64,000 nt of DNA from contig CAWBGG010000002.1 in the NCBI GenBank assembly GCA_963788205.1, forward strand, positions 248,001-312,000. Direction: 5' to 3'. Below, piece after piece: positions 46,135 to 55,044 of the stretch. The position numbers were made by a program, and so were the translations under genes. Position 1 is the first letter of the stretch, and every line of letters begins with the position of its first letter. The notes under the pieces are model-generated. The model made no database searches, was not told the origin of the DNA, and saw only the letters and a program-made list of their open reading frames with translations. Source of the stretch: CAVVMA01 sp963788205. Its GTDB lineage: Bacteria > Desulfobacterota > Binatia > Binatales > Binataceae.

Positions 46135-49100
46135 CTACGACGCGGCGCGGCGAAGGCGCTCGACATCCTGCGCACGCTCTGCCTCGGCCGCCGAGCGGCC
46201 ACCGTTGCCGCCAGCGATCGGCGTGGCCAGCGCCGCAGGCTGCAGCACGGCCGGTCGCCGCGCCCTCATCCAGTGCTGGAGCGAATCGAGATAGGTGTAA
46301 ACCACGGGCGTGATGTAGAGAGTCAGAAACTGCGAGAAGAATAGCCCGCCCACCACGGCGACGCCGAGCGGGCGGCGCGATTCAGCGCCCTCGCCCAGTC
46401 CGATCGCGATCGGCAGCGTGCCCATCAGCGCGGCCATCGTGGTCATCATGATCGGCCGGAAGCGGATGATGCAGCCTTCGAAGATCGCGTCGGCGGCGCT
46501 TTTGTTTTCGGTGCGCTGCGCGTCGAGCGCGAAGTCGATCATCATGATCGCGTTTTTCTTCACCAGGCCGACCAGCATGATCACGCCGACGAACCCGAAC
46601 AGATCCAGTTGCATCCCGAAGAGCATCAGCGTGACCAGCGCGCCGAATCCGGCCGAAGGCAGGCCGGACAGAATCGTGAGGGGATGGATGAAGCTTTCGT
46701 ACAGCACTCCCAGCACCAGGTAGATGACCAGAATCGCCATCACGAGTAGCATGCCGAGCCCGGACAGAGAGCTCTCGAAGGCCGCCGCAGTGCCCTGGAA
46801 GGTGGTGGTGATCGAGGCCGGCATCGTGTTGGAGGCGAGCTTGGTGACCGCCGCGAAGGCCCGCGCCAGCGAGACTCCCGGCGCGACATTGAAAGAGATC
46901 GTCACCGATGGCAACTGGCCGGTATGGTTGACCGCGAGTGGCCCGACGGTGGGTACGAGGCGCGCGACCGTATCGAGCGGCACCAGCTTGCCGCTCGATG
47001 AATGGATGTAGAGCATGTGCAGCGTGTTCGGGTCGCCCTGATAGGCCGGCTCGACCTGCATGATCACCCAGAACTCGTTGTTGGGCGCGTAGATGGTCGA
47101 AATCTGGCGCGCTCCGTAGGCGTCGTCGAGCGCGTCCTCGATCGCCTGGGCCGTGACCCCCAGGGCATGTGCCTTGTCGCGATCGATCTCCACGTTGACC
47201 TGCGGATTGCTGATCTGGAGATCGCTGTCCACGTCGAGCAGGGTGCCCATCTTCTGCATCTGGGTCTCGAATTGCGGCGCGTAGCGGTAGAGTTGCGCGG
47301 TGTCGGTGCTCTGCAGCGTCACGCTGTACAACGCGCGCGTGAACTGCGCGCCGACCCGGATGCTCGGCGGGTTCGAGATGAAGGCCATCAGGCCGGGAAT
47401 CACGGAGATCTTGGGCCGGAGCTCGTTGGCGATCTGGTCCGCGCTCAGCCGGCGCTTGGAGCGCGCCGCCAGATGCATGAACAGAATTCCGGTGTTGGGC
47501 GCGCCGCCGGGCCCGCCACTGCCGACGCTCGAGAAGAACTCGGCAACGTTGGGGTCTTTCAACACGATGTCCATCAGGGTCTCCTGATGACGCACCATCG
47601 CGTCGTACGAGATTCCCTGCTCGGCCTTGGTGAATATCATGAGCTGTCCGGTGTCTTCGCTGGGCAGAAAGCCCTTGGGGATCACCTCGAACAGCCACAC
47701 CGTCGCCCCTAGGATCGCCAGCGAAACCAGCATCGTGGCCGGCCGATGGCGCATCACGAAGGTCAGGCTGCTCCGGTAAGCCCCCAGCAGCGCGTCGAAC
47801 CAGCGCTCGCTCATCTGGTAGAGACGGCCGTGGCGCTCGGTTTGCGGAGGGCGCAGAAAACGGCTGCAGAGCATCGGCGTCAGACTGAGCGAAACGAAGC
47901 CCGAAACCAGAATTGCCACCGCGATCGTGACCGCGAACTCGCGCAGCAGCCGCCCGACGATGCCGCCCATGAAGAGCACCGGGATGAACACCGCGGCCAG
48001 CGAGAAGGTCATCGAAAGAATCGTGAAGCCGATCTCGCGCGAGCCTTCCAGCGCGGCCTCGAAGGCGCCCTTGCCCATCTCCATGTGGCGCACGATGTTC
48101 TCGAGCATCACGATCGCGTCGTCCACCACGAAGCCGACCGAGAGCGTAATCGCCATCAGCGAGAGATTGTCCAGGCTGTAGCCCAGCTCGTACATCACCG
48201 AGAACGTGCCGATAATCGAAAGCGGCAGCGCCAGGCTCGGGATCACGGTGGCGGAAAGATTGCGCAGGAAGATGAAGATCACCATCACGACCAGCGCCAC
48301 GGTCAGCAGCAGCGTGAACTGCACGTCATTGACCGAGGCGCGGATGGTTTCGGAGCGATCGTACAGCGCCTTGAGCGTGACGGCCGCGGGTAGCTGGTCG
48401 CGAAAACCGGGCAGCAGAGCGCGGACTGCGTCCACGACTTCAACCGTGTTGGTTCCCGGCTGGCGCTGGATGGCGAGCACGACGGCGCGCTGGTCGTTGT
48501 ACCAGCCGGCGACCTTGTCGCTCTGCACGCTGTCGAGCACGCTGCCAAGATCGCTCAGCCGGACCGGCGCGCCGCCGCGGTAGGCGACGATCATCGGCCG
48601 GTATGCGGCCGCGTTCATCAATTGGCCGTTGGCTTGCACGGTGAACGCGCGATGGGCGCCGTAGAGCGTGCCGGTCGGCAGGTTGACGTTCGCGTCGGTC
48701 ACGGATTGCGCCACTTCGTCGATTCCGATCCCGCGCGAGGCGAGCGCTTTGGGATCGAGCTGGATTCGCACCGCGTATTTCTGCGAGCCGTAGACCTGCA
48801 CTTGCGCCACGCCGCTGATCATCGAGATCCTTTCGGCCAGGTAGGTCTCGGCGTATTCGTTGACCTGGGAGAGCGGCAGTGTGTTGGAGCTGAGCGACAG
48901 GTAGAGAATCGGCTGGTCGGCCGGATTGACCTTCTGGTACGCGGGCGGGCTCGGCATCCCCAGCGGCAGGCGCGACAAGGTCGCGGCGATCGCGGCCTGC
49001 ACGTCCTGCGCCGCCGCGTCGAGATTGCGGGTGAGATGGAACTGGAGCGCGATCTGGGTGCTCCCCTGGATACTGGTCGAGGTCATCTGATCGAGGCCCG

Positions 49101-49323
49101 CGATAGTCGAGAACTGGCGCTCGAGCGGCAGCGCCACCGCCGAACCCATCGTTTCGGGGCTCGCGCCGGGCAGCGATGCGCCCACCACGATAGTCGGGAA
49201 ATCGACGTTGGGCAGATCGCTGACCGGCAGGTAGCGGTAGGCGAAAGCGCCGAAGATAATCAGCGCCGCCGACAGCAGTGTGGTCATCACGCGCCGGCGG
49301 ATGAAGCTCTCGGACAGGTTCAT
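46135..49323 (-). CDS. RND efflux pump inner-membrane transporter (MdtB/MdtC-like)
   Basis: 1062 residues, the usual length of an RND pump. From the ATG at 49323: NLSESFIRRRVMTTLL, then two periplasmic porter loops, LALPLSIIGTFSVMYELGYSLDNLSLMAI and VGFVVDDAIVMLENI in TM4 (Asp-Asp of the proton relay), and the second half with LGVLYESFIHPLTILSGLPSAG. Substrate class is multidrug-type by family. The start was chosen because its ATG overlaps the TGA of the adaptor gene (ATGA). The apparent continuous 1466-residue frame with the adaptor is a product of the adaptor frameshift, not a natural fusion. Confidence 0.9.
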   Translation of the reverse strand: MNLSESFIRRRVMTTLLSAALIIFGAFAYRYLPVSDLPNVDFPTIVVGASLPGASPETMGSAVALPLERQFSTIAGLDQMTSTSIQGSTQIALQFHLTRNLDAAAQDVQAAIAATLSRLPLGMPSPPAYQKVNPADQPILYLSLSSNTLPLSQVNEYAETYLAERISMISGVAQVQVYGSQKYAVRIQLDPKALASRGIGIDEVAQSVTDANVNLPTGTLYGAHRAFTVQANGQLMNAAAYRPMIVAYRGGAPVRLSDLGSVLDSVQSDKVAGWYNDQRAVVLAIQRQPGTNTVEVVDAVRALLPGFRDQLPAAVTLKALYDRSETIRASVNDVQFTLLLTVALVVMVIFIFLRNLSATVIPSLALPLSIIGTFSVMYELGYSLDNLSLMAITLSVGFVVDDAIVMLENIVRHMEMGKGAFEAALEGSREIGFTILSMTFSLAAVFIPVLFMGGIVGRLLREFAVTIAVAILVSGFVSLSLTPMLCSRFLRPPQTERHGRLYQMSERWFDALLGAYRSSLTFVMRHRPATMLVSLAILGATVWLFEVIPKGFLPSEDTGQLMIFTKAEQGISYDAMVRHQETLMDIVLKDPNVAEFFSSVGSGGPGGAPNTGILFMHLAARSKRRLSADQIANELRPKISVIPGLMAFISNPPSIRVGAQFTRALYSVTLQSTDTAQLYRYAPQFETQMQKMGTLLDVDSDLQISNPQVNVEIDRDKAHALGVTAQAIEDALDDAYGARQISTIYAPNNEFWVIMQVEPAYQGDPNTLHMLYIHSSSGKLVPLDTVARLVPTVGPLAVNHTGQLPSVTISFNVAPGVSLARAFAAVTKLASNTMPASITTTFQGTAAAFESSLSGLGMLLVMAILVIYLVLGVLYESFIHPLTILSGLPSAGFGALVTLMLFGMQLDLFGFVGVIMLVGLVKKNAIMMIDFALDAQRTENKSAADAIFEGCIIRFRPIMMTTMAALMGTLPIAIGLGEGAESRRPLGVAVVGGLFFSQFLTLYITPVVYTYLDSLQHWMRARRPAVLQPAALATPIAGGNGGRSAAEAERAQDVERLRRAAS

Positions 49324-50535
49324 GACGCGATACCGCTGGGGGCCGCGGCCGGCTTGATCGTCACGCTTACGCCGGGAATCAGGCGGAGCTGGCCGTCGGT
49401 GACCACGCGCTCGCCGGGCCGCAGGCCGCGCTCGATAACAGTCTTGCCGTCGATAGTGTCGCTGGCGACCACATGCCGCATCTCTACCTTGAGATCCGAT
49501 CCGATTACATAAAGATACTGGCCTTCCTGGCCGGTCTCGACGGCTTGCGAAGGCACCAGGATCGCGTCGGGCCGTTCGCCCAATCGCAGCGCCACGTTCG
49601 CGAACTGACCCGGCCAGAGGCTCAAGTCCTGGTTGGTGAATTTGCCCTTGAGCTCGATGGTGCCGGTGGTCTTGTTCGACCTGGTTGTCGATAAAGCTGA
49701 GCACGCCGCGCGCGGGTTCCTCGCGGCCGGGAACTTGCGCGACGACCTGAAGCTGGCCGGCCTGCGCGGCCTGGCGGATCGCGGCCAGCTCGCGTTCAGG
49801 CACCGAAAAATCGACGTAAATCGGCTTGATCTGATTGATCACCACCAGCGCCGTGTCAGCGTCGGCCTTGACCAGATTGCCTTGATGGAGCATCAGATTG
49901 CCGGTGCGCCCATCGATCGGCGAGGTGATTTTGCAGTAGTCGAGGTTCAGTTGCGCGGTGCGGAGCGCGGCCTTGTCCGCGACGACACTGGCCTCCAGCG
50001 AATCGGCATCGGCGCGCGCCTGATCGTATCGCTCCGCCGAGCCGATACCCTTCGCGAGCATGTACGACCATCGCCGCTCCTCGGCCCGGGCTTGCTTGAG
50101 CTTGGCGAAGTCGCTGTCGAGATTGGCCCCGGCCCGGTCGAGCTCGGCCTGGAACGGCCGCGGATCGATAATGAAGAGCAGGTCGCCCGCTTTTACGTCC
50201 TGGCCTTCGCCGAAGTGGACTTCGGTCAGCTCGCCCTCGACTTTCGACTTGACCGAGACCGTCGAGAAGGCTTCGACGGTGCCGATTTCGTGAAGCTCGG
50301 TGGGCACCGGCTCCTGCACCGCGACCGCGGCGGTCACCGGCACGGCTTCCTTGCCGAAATTGGCGCCGCTATCACCGCGCGAGCATCCAGACGGCGCTGA
50401 CGAAGCGGCCAGAGCGAGGACGAGCGAACCCAGCGCGCGCGCGAGCACCGGAATCGATTCGCGCCGGTTGTTCAGCACCGGCCTGCCTTCGGGAAAATTG
50501 AGCACTTGCGCCTTCGCTCGCGAACCGCAACGCAA
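49320..50535 (-). CDS. RND periplasmic adaptor / membrane-fusion protein (one frameshift)
   Basis: About 400 residues. N-terminal lipoprotein region (LALAASSAPSGC), then TVEAFSTVSVKSKVEGELTEVHFGEGQDVKAGDLLFIIDP (lipoyl half), an alpha-hairpin (FAKLKQARAEERRW), the second lipoyl half (KITSPIDGRTGN) and a beta-barrel. At about 49674 the frame breaks after FIDNQVE; the proper sequence KTTGTIELKGKF, NQDLSLWPGQFANV follows in the other frame and ends at 49320. A single inserted base explains it. Start uncertain: TTG 50535, or GTG 50505/50478. The adaptor links pump and outer-membrane channel; no channel gene seen. Confidence 0.82.
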
Positions 50536-50678
50536 ATCGGAACGCTCGTTTCGCCTGCAAAGTGAAATCGTACCAGCAGGTGAATCGTATCAGTTGGTTA
50601 TGGAGCGAGGAAAATACCGCAGCGCGCCGATCGGTCAGCGCGCTGGCTGGTGGCTCGAGTCGGCGCGCAAGGGAGCTT

Positions 50679-51123
50679 TCAGTTCACCGGGACCGTGCGC
50701 ATCCCGGCATCCCTCCAACCTGTGATCCCGTTGACCATCACGCTCACGTCAGTATAGCCGGCCTTGACCGCCCGCCGGGCGGCCTCATGCGACGCCATTC
50801 AGTGAACGTCATGGCAGTAGAAGACGAGCTTGGAGTTCTTGTCGGGCGGCAGCTCCTGGGCCACGTCGTACTTCGTGCCCGGCAGCAGGACCGCGCCGGG
50901 GATGGTGCCGGTCGATTCGCGAACGTCGACTGGGTTGACGTTCGAAGACATGCAGATGCGCGTTCGGATCCTTCATCAGGCGATCCAAATCCTGCGCATG
51001 GATGAGGTTGAATTTTTCGGGCTCTGGATTGCCGAACAGCGATTGGAAATCGAGCGCCAGGGTAGGGCGGGCAACCATCAACAGCGCAGCGATTGCCAAC
51101 GCAGATCGGATGCTGGTCTTCAT
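50679..51123 (-). pseudogene. Decayed rhodanese-domain protein gene
   Basis: Starts as MKTSIRSALAIAALLMV with FNLIHAQDLDRLMKDPNAHLHV, closely like the intact gene at 51497-51937. The frame breaks at about 50944, after which NVNPVDVRESTGTIPGAVLLPGTKYDV and FYCHDVH continue in another frame, and a TGA replaces the residue aligned with the second Cys of CRNEAC; it then runs to VNGITGWRDAGM and stops at 50679. Two independent lesions argue for true decay. Confidence 0.85.
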
Positions 51124-51496
51124 AGGCAGATTCTATCGCGCCGCGCCGGGGCGATCAAAACGAGCGTCGCGCGGTAGTGGTCAAGTTTGGTTCTGCGATC
51201 GCCAGCCGAAGGCTCCTGCGCATGGAGCGCGGCGAAGGTGGGTGGTGTGAGATTCTTCGCTGCGCTCAGAATGACGTTGGATGGGGCTCTCCATCTATTT
51301 TCGCTTGGCCGACGAATTCAAGCTGACGCGCATGCTCGGAAACCTACCGAACGATATCATTTGACGTCATTCTGAGCGGAGTCTGCGCAGCGAAGAATCT
51401 CACACCACATGCGTTCGCCGCACTCGGAAGCGAAGGCCCCCTGGCAATCGCAGAACCGAACTCGACCACTACGGGTCGCCGTCATCGCGGGTCAGT
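51124..51496. other. Intergenic region holding a MITE-like element
   Basis: Separates a decayed and an intact rhodanese gene. The 299-base element at 51174-51472 occupies most of it. Confidence 0.7.
51174..51472. repeat. ~299-bp MITE-like element, family 2, copy 2
   Basis: Terminal inverted repeats of about 31 bases, with about three mismatches: left GTAGTGGTCAAGTTTGGTTC, right the inverse near 51442-51472. A second palindrome inside (GTGTGAGATTCTTCGCTGCG ... CGCAGCGAAGAATCTCACAC) makes a nested structure. No coding capacity for a transposase. Confidence 0.9.
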
Positions 51497-51937
51497 TCAC
51501 TGCTCGGTGCGCATCCCGGCCTTTATCCAGCCCTCGATTCCGTTGACCATCACGTCTACATCGGTGTAGCCGGCCAGGAGCGCTCGATTGGCGGCTATAT
51601 CCGAGGCCTTGCACGCTTCGTTGCGGCAGTAGAAGACCAGCGTGGCGTCTTTGCGGGGCGGCAATATCGCGCTGGCATCGTAGATATACGATGGCAGCAG
51701 CTCAGCGCCGGGGATGCTGCCCATTTGCGCGCGATCATCGACCGGATTCACATCGTAGATGTAGAGATGCGCGCTCCGGTCGTGCATGAGCTGAACCAGG
51801 TCATCCACATGGATGACGTTGAAACCGGGGGCGGCGGGCTTGTTGTTGATCAGCTCTTCCAAGGTCAGGGCAGACGCGGGAGCGACGAGAAGAACGATCA
51901 TCGCGATTGCGAGCGTGGTTCGGGAAACCTTTCGCAT
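51497..51937 (-). CDS. Secreted rhodanese-like protein
   Basis: 146 residues from ATG 51937, chosen for the signal peptide (TTLAIAMIVLLVAPASA). One rhodanese domain: FNVIHVDDLVQLM, HLYIYDVNPVDDRAQMGSIPGAELLPSY, ATLVFYCRNEACKASD with the active-site Cys loop, then AGYTDVDVMVNGIEGWIKAGM. Periplasmic thiosulfate- or persulfide-type sulfur transfer, or a redox binding role, is inferred. Adjacent to a decayed paralogue. Confidence 0.85.
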   Translation of the reverse strand: MRKVSRTTLAIAMIVLLVAPASALTLEELINNKPAAPGFNVIHVDDLVQLMHDRSAHLYIYDVNPVDDRAQMGSIPGAELLPSYIYDASAILPPRKDATLVFYCRNEACKASDIAANRALLAGYTDVDVMVNGIEGWIKAGMRTEQ

Positions 51938-52140
51938 CGAAAAAAAATATAGCGCACCCCGGATGGTGATCAAACGCGTCGGGTAGCGGAAGCGGCGGGA
52001 GAAGAACCGCTCCGCGTAGATCCATCCCTCCGGCAGCCTGCGCTCGGGATGATGGGATGGACCCAGCCCGTGTTCAACGGCTTCATAATGAGCCAGCGAT
52101 GGTACGCGACCATCGAGAACGAACTACGGGAGGGTCCGTC

Positions 52141-53343
52141 ATGCAGATTACAAGAATCGGAATGGATATCGCAAAGCAGTTGTTCGAGCTCCACGGCGTA
52201 GATCGGCGCGGTCGGGTGGTGCTGCGCAGAACGCTCAAACGCGAGCGCTTGCTCGAGTTTTTTGCCCAGCTCAAGCCCTGCGAGGTCGGCATGGAAGCTT
52301 GCGGCGGCGCCCATTACTGGCATCGCGAGATCAGCCAGCTGGGACATACGGTGCGGCTGGTGTCGGCGCACAAGGTCAAGCCTTACGTCGAGGGCAACAA
52401 GAACAATCGCCACGACGCGGCCGCGATCTGTGAGGCCATGAGCCGGCGCTCGATGCGCTTCGTGCAGCCCAAGAGCAAGCCGCAGCAGGACCTGCAAGCG
52501 CTGCATCGCACCCGCGCGCTTTTGCTGCGCGAGCTGACCGCGCTATCCAATCAGATCCGCGGGCTGTTGCACGAGTACGGGCTGGTGATGGGCAAGGGCG
52601 CGGCGGCGCTCAGGCGCACGGTGCCAGAACTGCTGGCGAGCAACGACGAGCGCATCACCGCAGTGCTCAAGACCGTGGTCGCCGAGCAGTTCGAGCGCTT
52701 CAACTACCTCGCCCAGCGGGTCAACACCTACGATCGCCGGATCGGCGAGTTTTGTAGGCAGGATGAACGCTGCCGGCGGATGCTCAAGGTCGAGGGCATC
52801 GGCCCGCTCAGCGCAACTGCACTGGTGGCGGCGATCGGCGACGGCCGCGAGTTCAAAAACGGGCGTCACTTCAGTGCCTATCTGGGCCTGGTGCCAGGCC
52901 ACAGCAATACCGGGGACAAGACCGTGATGCTCGGCATCACCAAGCGCGGCAATCGTTATCTGCGCACGCTGCTGATCCACGGCGGACGCGCGGCGGTCTA
53001 CGCCGCTCGCCGCCGTACCAACCCCCGCAGCGTTTGGCTTAATCGCCTCAGGGAGAACAGTTGCCACAACGTCGCCGCAGTGGCGTTGGCCAACAAGAAC
53101 GCCCGGGTAGCCTGGGCGATCCTGCGCTATGGTGAGGACTACTGTCCGGGGCAGGCCCATCGCCAGCCAGCAGACCCCGCCGCCGCGCGCACTGTTCGGC
53201 CAGCGAAAAGACCGCTGGCCTTCGCCGTGCAGAGCGCCCACCCCGCCAATCGGAGCAGAAAGCATTTTTCGCCCGCCCGCACTTCAAATGAAGGGCGGGT
53301 CGAAAAATGCTTAAAGGCAAAAACTAAAACCCGGCGCAACTAA
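52141..53343 (+). CDS. IS110-family transposase (IS1111 subgroup)
   Basis: 400 residues from ATG 52141. The N-terminal DEDD RuvC-like domain has GMDIAK (Asp 9) and VGMEACGGAHYWHREI (Glu 52), then GNKNNRHDAAAICEA, where the usual first Asp of the xDxxDA pair appears as Asn 89 and only Asp 92 remains. The C-terminal Transposase_20 domain has VEGIGPLSATALVAAIGDG, HFSAYLGLVPGHSNTGDK and GITKRGNRYLR with the Ser region. The last ~60 residues extend beyond the usual end and contain a hairpin at 53260-53312. Family call is firm; activity doubtful if Asn 89 is real. Confidence 0.9.
   Translation: MQITRIGMDIAKQLFELHGVDRRGRVVLRRTLKRERLLEFFAQLKPCEVGMEACGGAHYWHREISQLGHTVRLVSAHKVKPYVEGNKNNRHDAAAICEAMSRRSMRFVQPKSKPQQDLQALHRTRALLLRELTALSNQIRGLLHEYGLVMGKGAAALRRTVPELLASNDERITAVLKTVVAEQFERFNYLAQRVNTYDRRIGEFCRQDERCRRMLKVEGIGPLSATALVAAIGDGREFKNGRHFSAYLGLVPGHSNTGDKTVMLGITKRGNRYLRTLLIHGGRAAVYAARRRTNPRSVWLNRLRENSCHNVAAVALANKNARVAWAILRYGEDYCPGQAHRQPADPAAARTVRPAKRPLAFAVQSAHPANRSRKHFSPARTSNEGRVEKCLKAKTKTRRN
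53260..53312 (+). repeat. 19-bp stem-loop in the transposase 3' end
   Basis: AAGCATTTTTCGCCCGCCC (53260-53278) pairs with 53293-53312 with one bulged base and a 14-base loop. It encodes the tail of the transposase ORF. It may be the 3' stem of the element's RNA or a terminator. Confidence 0.75.
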
Positions 53344-53604
53344 GCGCCGATAGGGTTCCCCCTAACGAGTTGCGAAGGCTGTTGTATCGATGCTGATGGC
53401 AAAACGGTCACACCGGCACCTGGCAATGCTGCTATTTGTCACGGCCCCAAAAGAGGCCGCCGGGATGATGAGCTCCAGGTGCGCGGCTCCCCATCATGGC
53501 TCGGGCTGTTTCGCCGCGCCCACTAAAGAAGCCGAATATATGGCCGCAACCGCCCATCCCATCACTTCAGACAACAGACAGCCTTGCATCGGGGCTGGGT
53601 CCAT
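53344..53604 (+). ncRNA. Candidate seekRNA/bridge-RNA region of the IS
   Basis: In IS1111-type elements the guide RNA is encoded in the noncoding segment downstream of the transposase. This 250-base right end is coding-free, begins just after the stop and contains several short palindromes (e.g. CCGCCGGG, GGCTCGGG). I cannot fold it or delimit the RNA. Assignment rests on the family and position. Confidence 0.35.
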
Positions 53605-53621
53605 ATATGACAGGTAGGGAG

Positions 53622-53690
53622 CGAAGATTCTTATGCTGTCATTCCGAACGGAGTCTTCGGAGAGAGGAATCTACGCGGAGCGATTCTCTT
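53622..53690. repeat. Partial family-2 MITE fragment
   Basis: AGATTCTTATGCTGTCATTC through CGGAGTCTTCGGAGAGAGGA resembles the inner arm of the family-2 element (51.3 and 45.1 kb). It lies between the IS and the amidohydrolase gene, and has no terminal repeats. Confidence 0.5.
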
Positions 53691-53761
53691 TCTTCGGGTT
53701 ATGCAGAGCGCTCCGGCCATCGCCACCGGCGCGGGGGAGAGGCAGGAGTTGGCGGCGGCGG

Positions 53762-54874
53762 CTAGACCGCGAGGCGATACAACTCCGCTACGTTGTCGTG
53801 CAGGATCAAGTTGCGCTCCGCTTCCGAGAGGCCGGTGGTGTGTTTGCGCAGCACCTCCTGCGACCACGGCCAGGTCGAGTCGCTGTGCGGGAAGTCGTTG
53901 GCCCACATCAGGCGGCGGATGTTGCACAGGTCCTTCATCTGGAAGGCGACCCAATCGTCCTGAAAAGTGGTGTAGATGTTCTCGCGGAAATACTCACTGG
54001 GCATCTTCGAGAGCGTGCCGGTCGGCAGCCAGTAGCGATGGCGATCGTAGGCGTGGTCCATCCGATACATGTAGTGGGGCACCCAGCCGGCGTCGGCCTC
54101 GACGCAGACCACTTTGAGCTTCGGATGGCGCTCGAAGACGCCGCCGAGCACGAACGTCCCGATGATGTCCTGGCATCCGCGGATAATCGAAAGGAAGCCG
54201 TTGAGTTTCGGGCCGCGGGTCGGCACGAGGGTTTCCTCGCGCGTGGTCAGGATATGGAAGCTCAGCGGCAATTCGAGATCGATCGCGGCTTCCCACAGCG
54301 GATCGTAAATCTTGCTGTCATAGTCTTCGAGTTTCGGATTCCCCGGCATCATGACGCCGCGCAGGCCCAGCTCCTTGATCTTGCGCAAGTCGGCGATACC
54401 CTCATCGACCGATCGCATCGCAGTCTGTCCCGCGCCGATCAGGCGATCGGGATGGGCCGCGCAGTACTCGGCGATCCAGAGGTTGTAGGCATCGAAGCAG
54501 GCCTTCTTGTAGTCGAAGTCCTTGTGATTGCACAGCAGCATCCCGACGGTCGGGTAGATCACCTCGGCGAACACGCCGTCGCGGTCCTGGTCGGCCAGCC
54601 GCGCTTCGGGGTCCCATCCGCCGCGATGCATGTCCTCGAACTTCACACCGAAGGCCGCCAGCTCCTTGGCCGATTTTCCCGCCGCCGCCACCAGCCCCAT
54701 CATCACCGGGCGCGACAGCCCCTGGATCACGAACATGTCGCCGAGCTTGTCGTCACGGACCATGTGCGGCGCGATGTCTTTGTACTTGTGGTCGATCCGA
54801 TCGACGTACGTGCCGGGCGGCTCGGTGATGTGAGAATCGGCTGAGATGATCGGCTTGGATGTCACGCGTTCCAT
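53762..54874 (-). CDS. Amidohydrolase family 2 (ACMSD-like) protein
   Basis: 370 residues, TIM-barrel amidohydrolase. The N-terminal metal site appears as ISADSHITEP (Asp-x-His pattern; the usual HxH first ligand pair is DSH here). Later LSFHILTT, DIIGTFVLGGVFERHPKLKVVCVEADAGW and RLMWANDFPHSDSTWPWS, with Asp about 327, fit the C-terminal metal/catalytic region. Such enzymes decarboxylate or hydrolyse aromatic acids, often in soil bacteria; substrate unknown. Start ATG 54874. Separated by 170 bases from the divergent D-aminoacylase-like gene. Confidence 0.85.
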   Translation of the reverse strand: MERVTSKPIISADSHITEPPGTYVDRIDHKYKDIAPHMVRDDKLGDMFVIQGLSRPVMMGLVAAAGKSAKELAAFGVKFEDMHRGGWDPEARLADQDRDGVFAEVIYPTVGMLLCNHKDFDYKKACFDAYNLWIAEYCAAHPDRLIGAGQTAMRSVDEGIADLRKIKELGLRGVMMPGNPKLEDYDSKIYDPLWEAAIDLELPLSFHILTTREETLVPTRGPKLNGFLSIIRGCQDIIGTFVLGGVFERHPKLKVVCVEADAGWVPHYMYRMDHAYDRHRYWLPTGTLSKMPSEYFRENIYTTFQDDWVAFQMKDLCNIRRLMWANDFPHSDSTWPWSQEVLRKHTTGLSEAERNLILHDNVAELYRLAV

Positions 54875-55044
54875 CGCTCGACTCCTTAACGGCCGTTAGG
54901 TTGCCTGCAAGGAGAATTCTTACACCAGATGCTCGCGCTTGACTATCGCGCGAACGACCGGTGATAGGCGGCTTTGCGATGAGTGGCGCGGTTCGCTAAA
55001 CGTTAGACGCTGGCCGAGCGCGCCGGCTCCGCGGAGGAACGCCG

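Larger units (their letters stand above)
52057..53604 (+). mobile_element. IS1111-type (IS110 family) insertion sequence
   Basis: A 13-bp perfect inverted repeat ATGGACCCAGCCC (52057-52069) and its complement (53592-53604) bracket the transposase, with about 72 bases between the left repeat and the ATG and about 250 bases after the stop. Short left and long right noncoding ends with subterminal inverted repeats are features of the IS1111 subgroup; the exact tips lie a few bases outside. No target-site duplication is expected for this family. Confidence 0.88.

Noticed and set aside
46135..50535. Single 1466-residue adaptor-pump fusion protein
   Set aside because: A frameshift at about 49674 merges two normal genes; the adaptor's true C terminus is in another frame and ends in an ATGA overlap with the pump.
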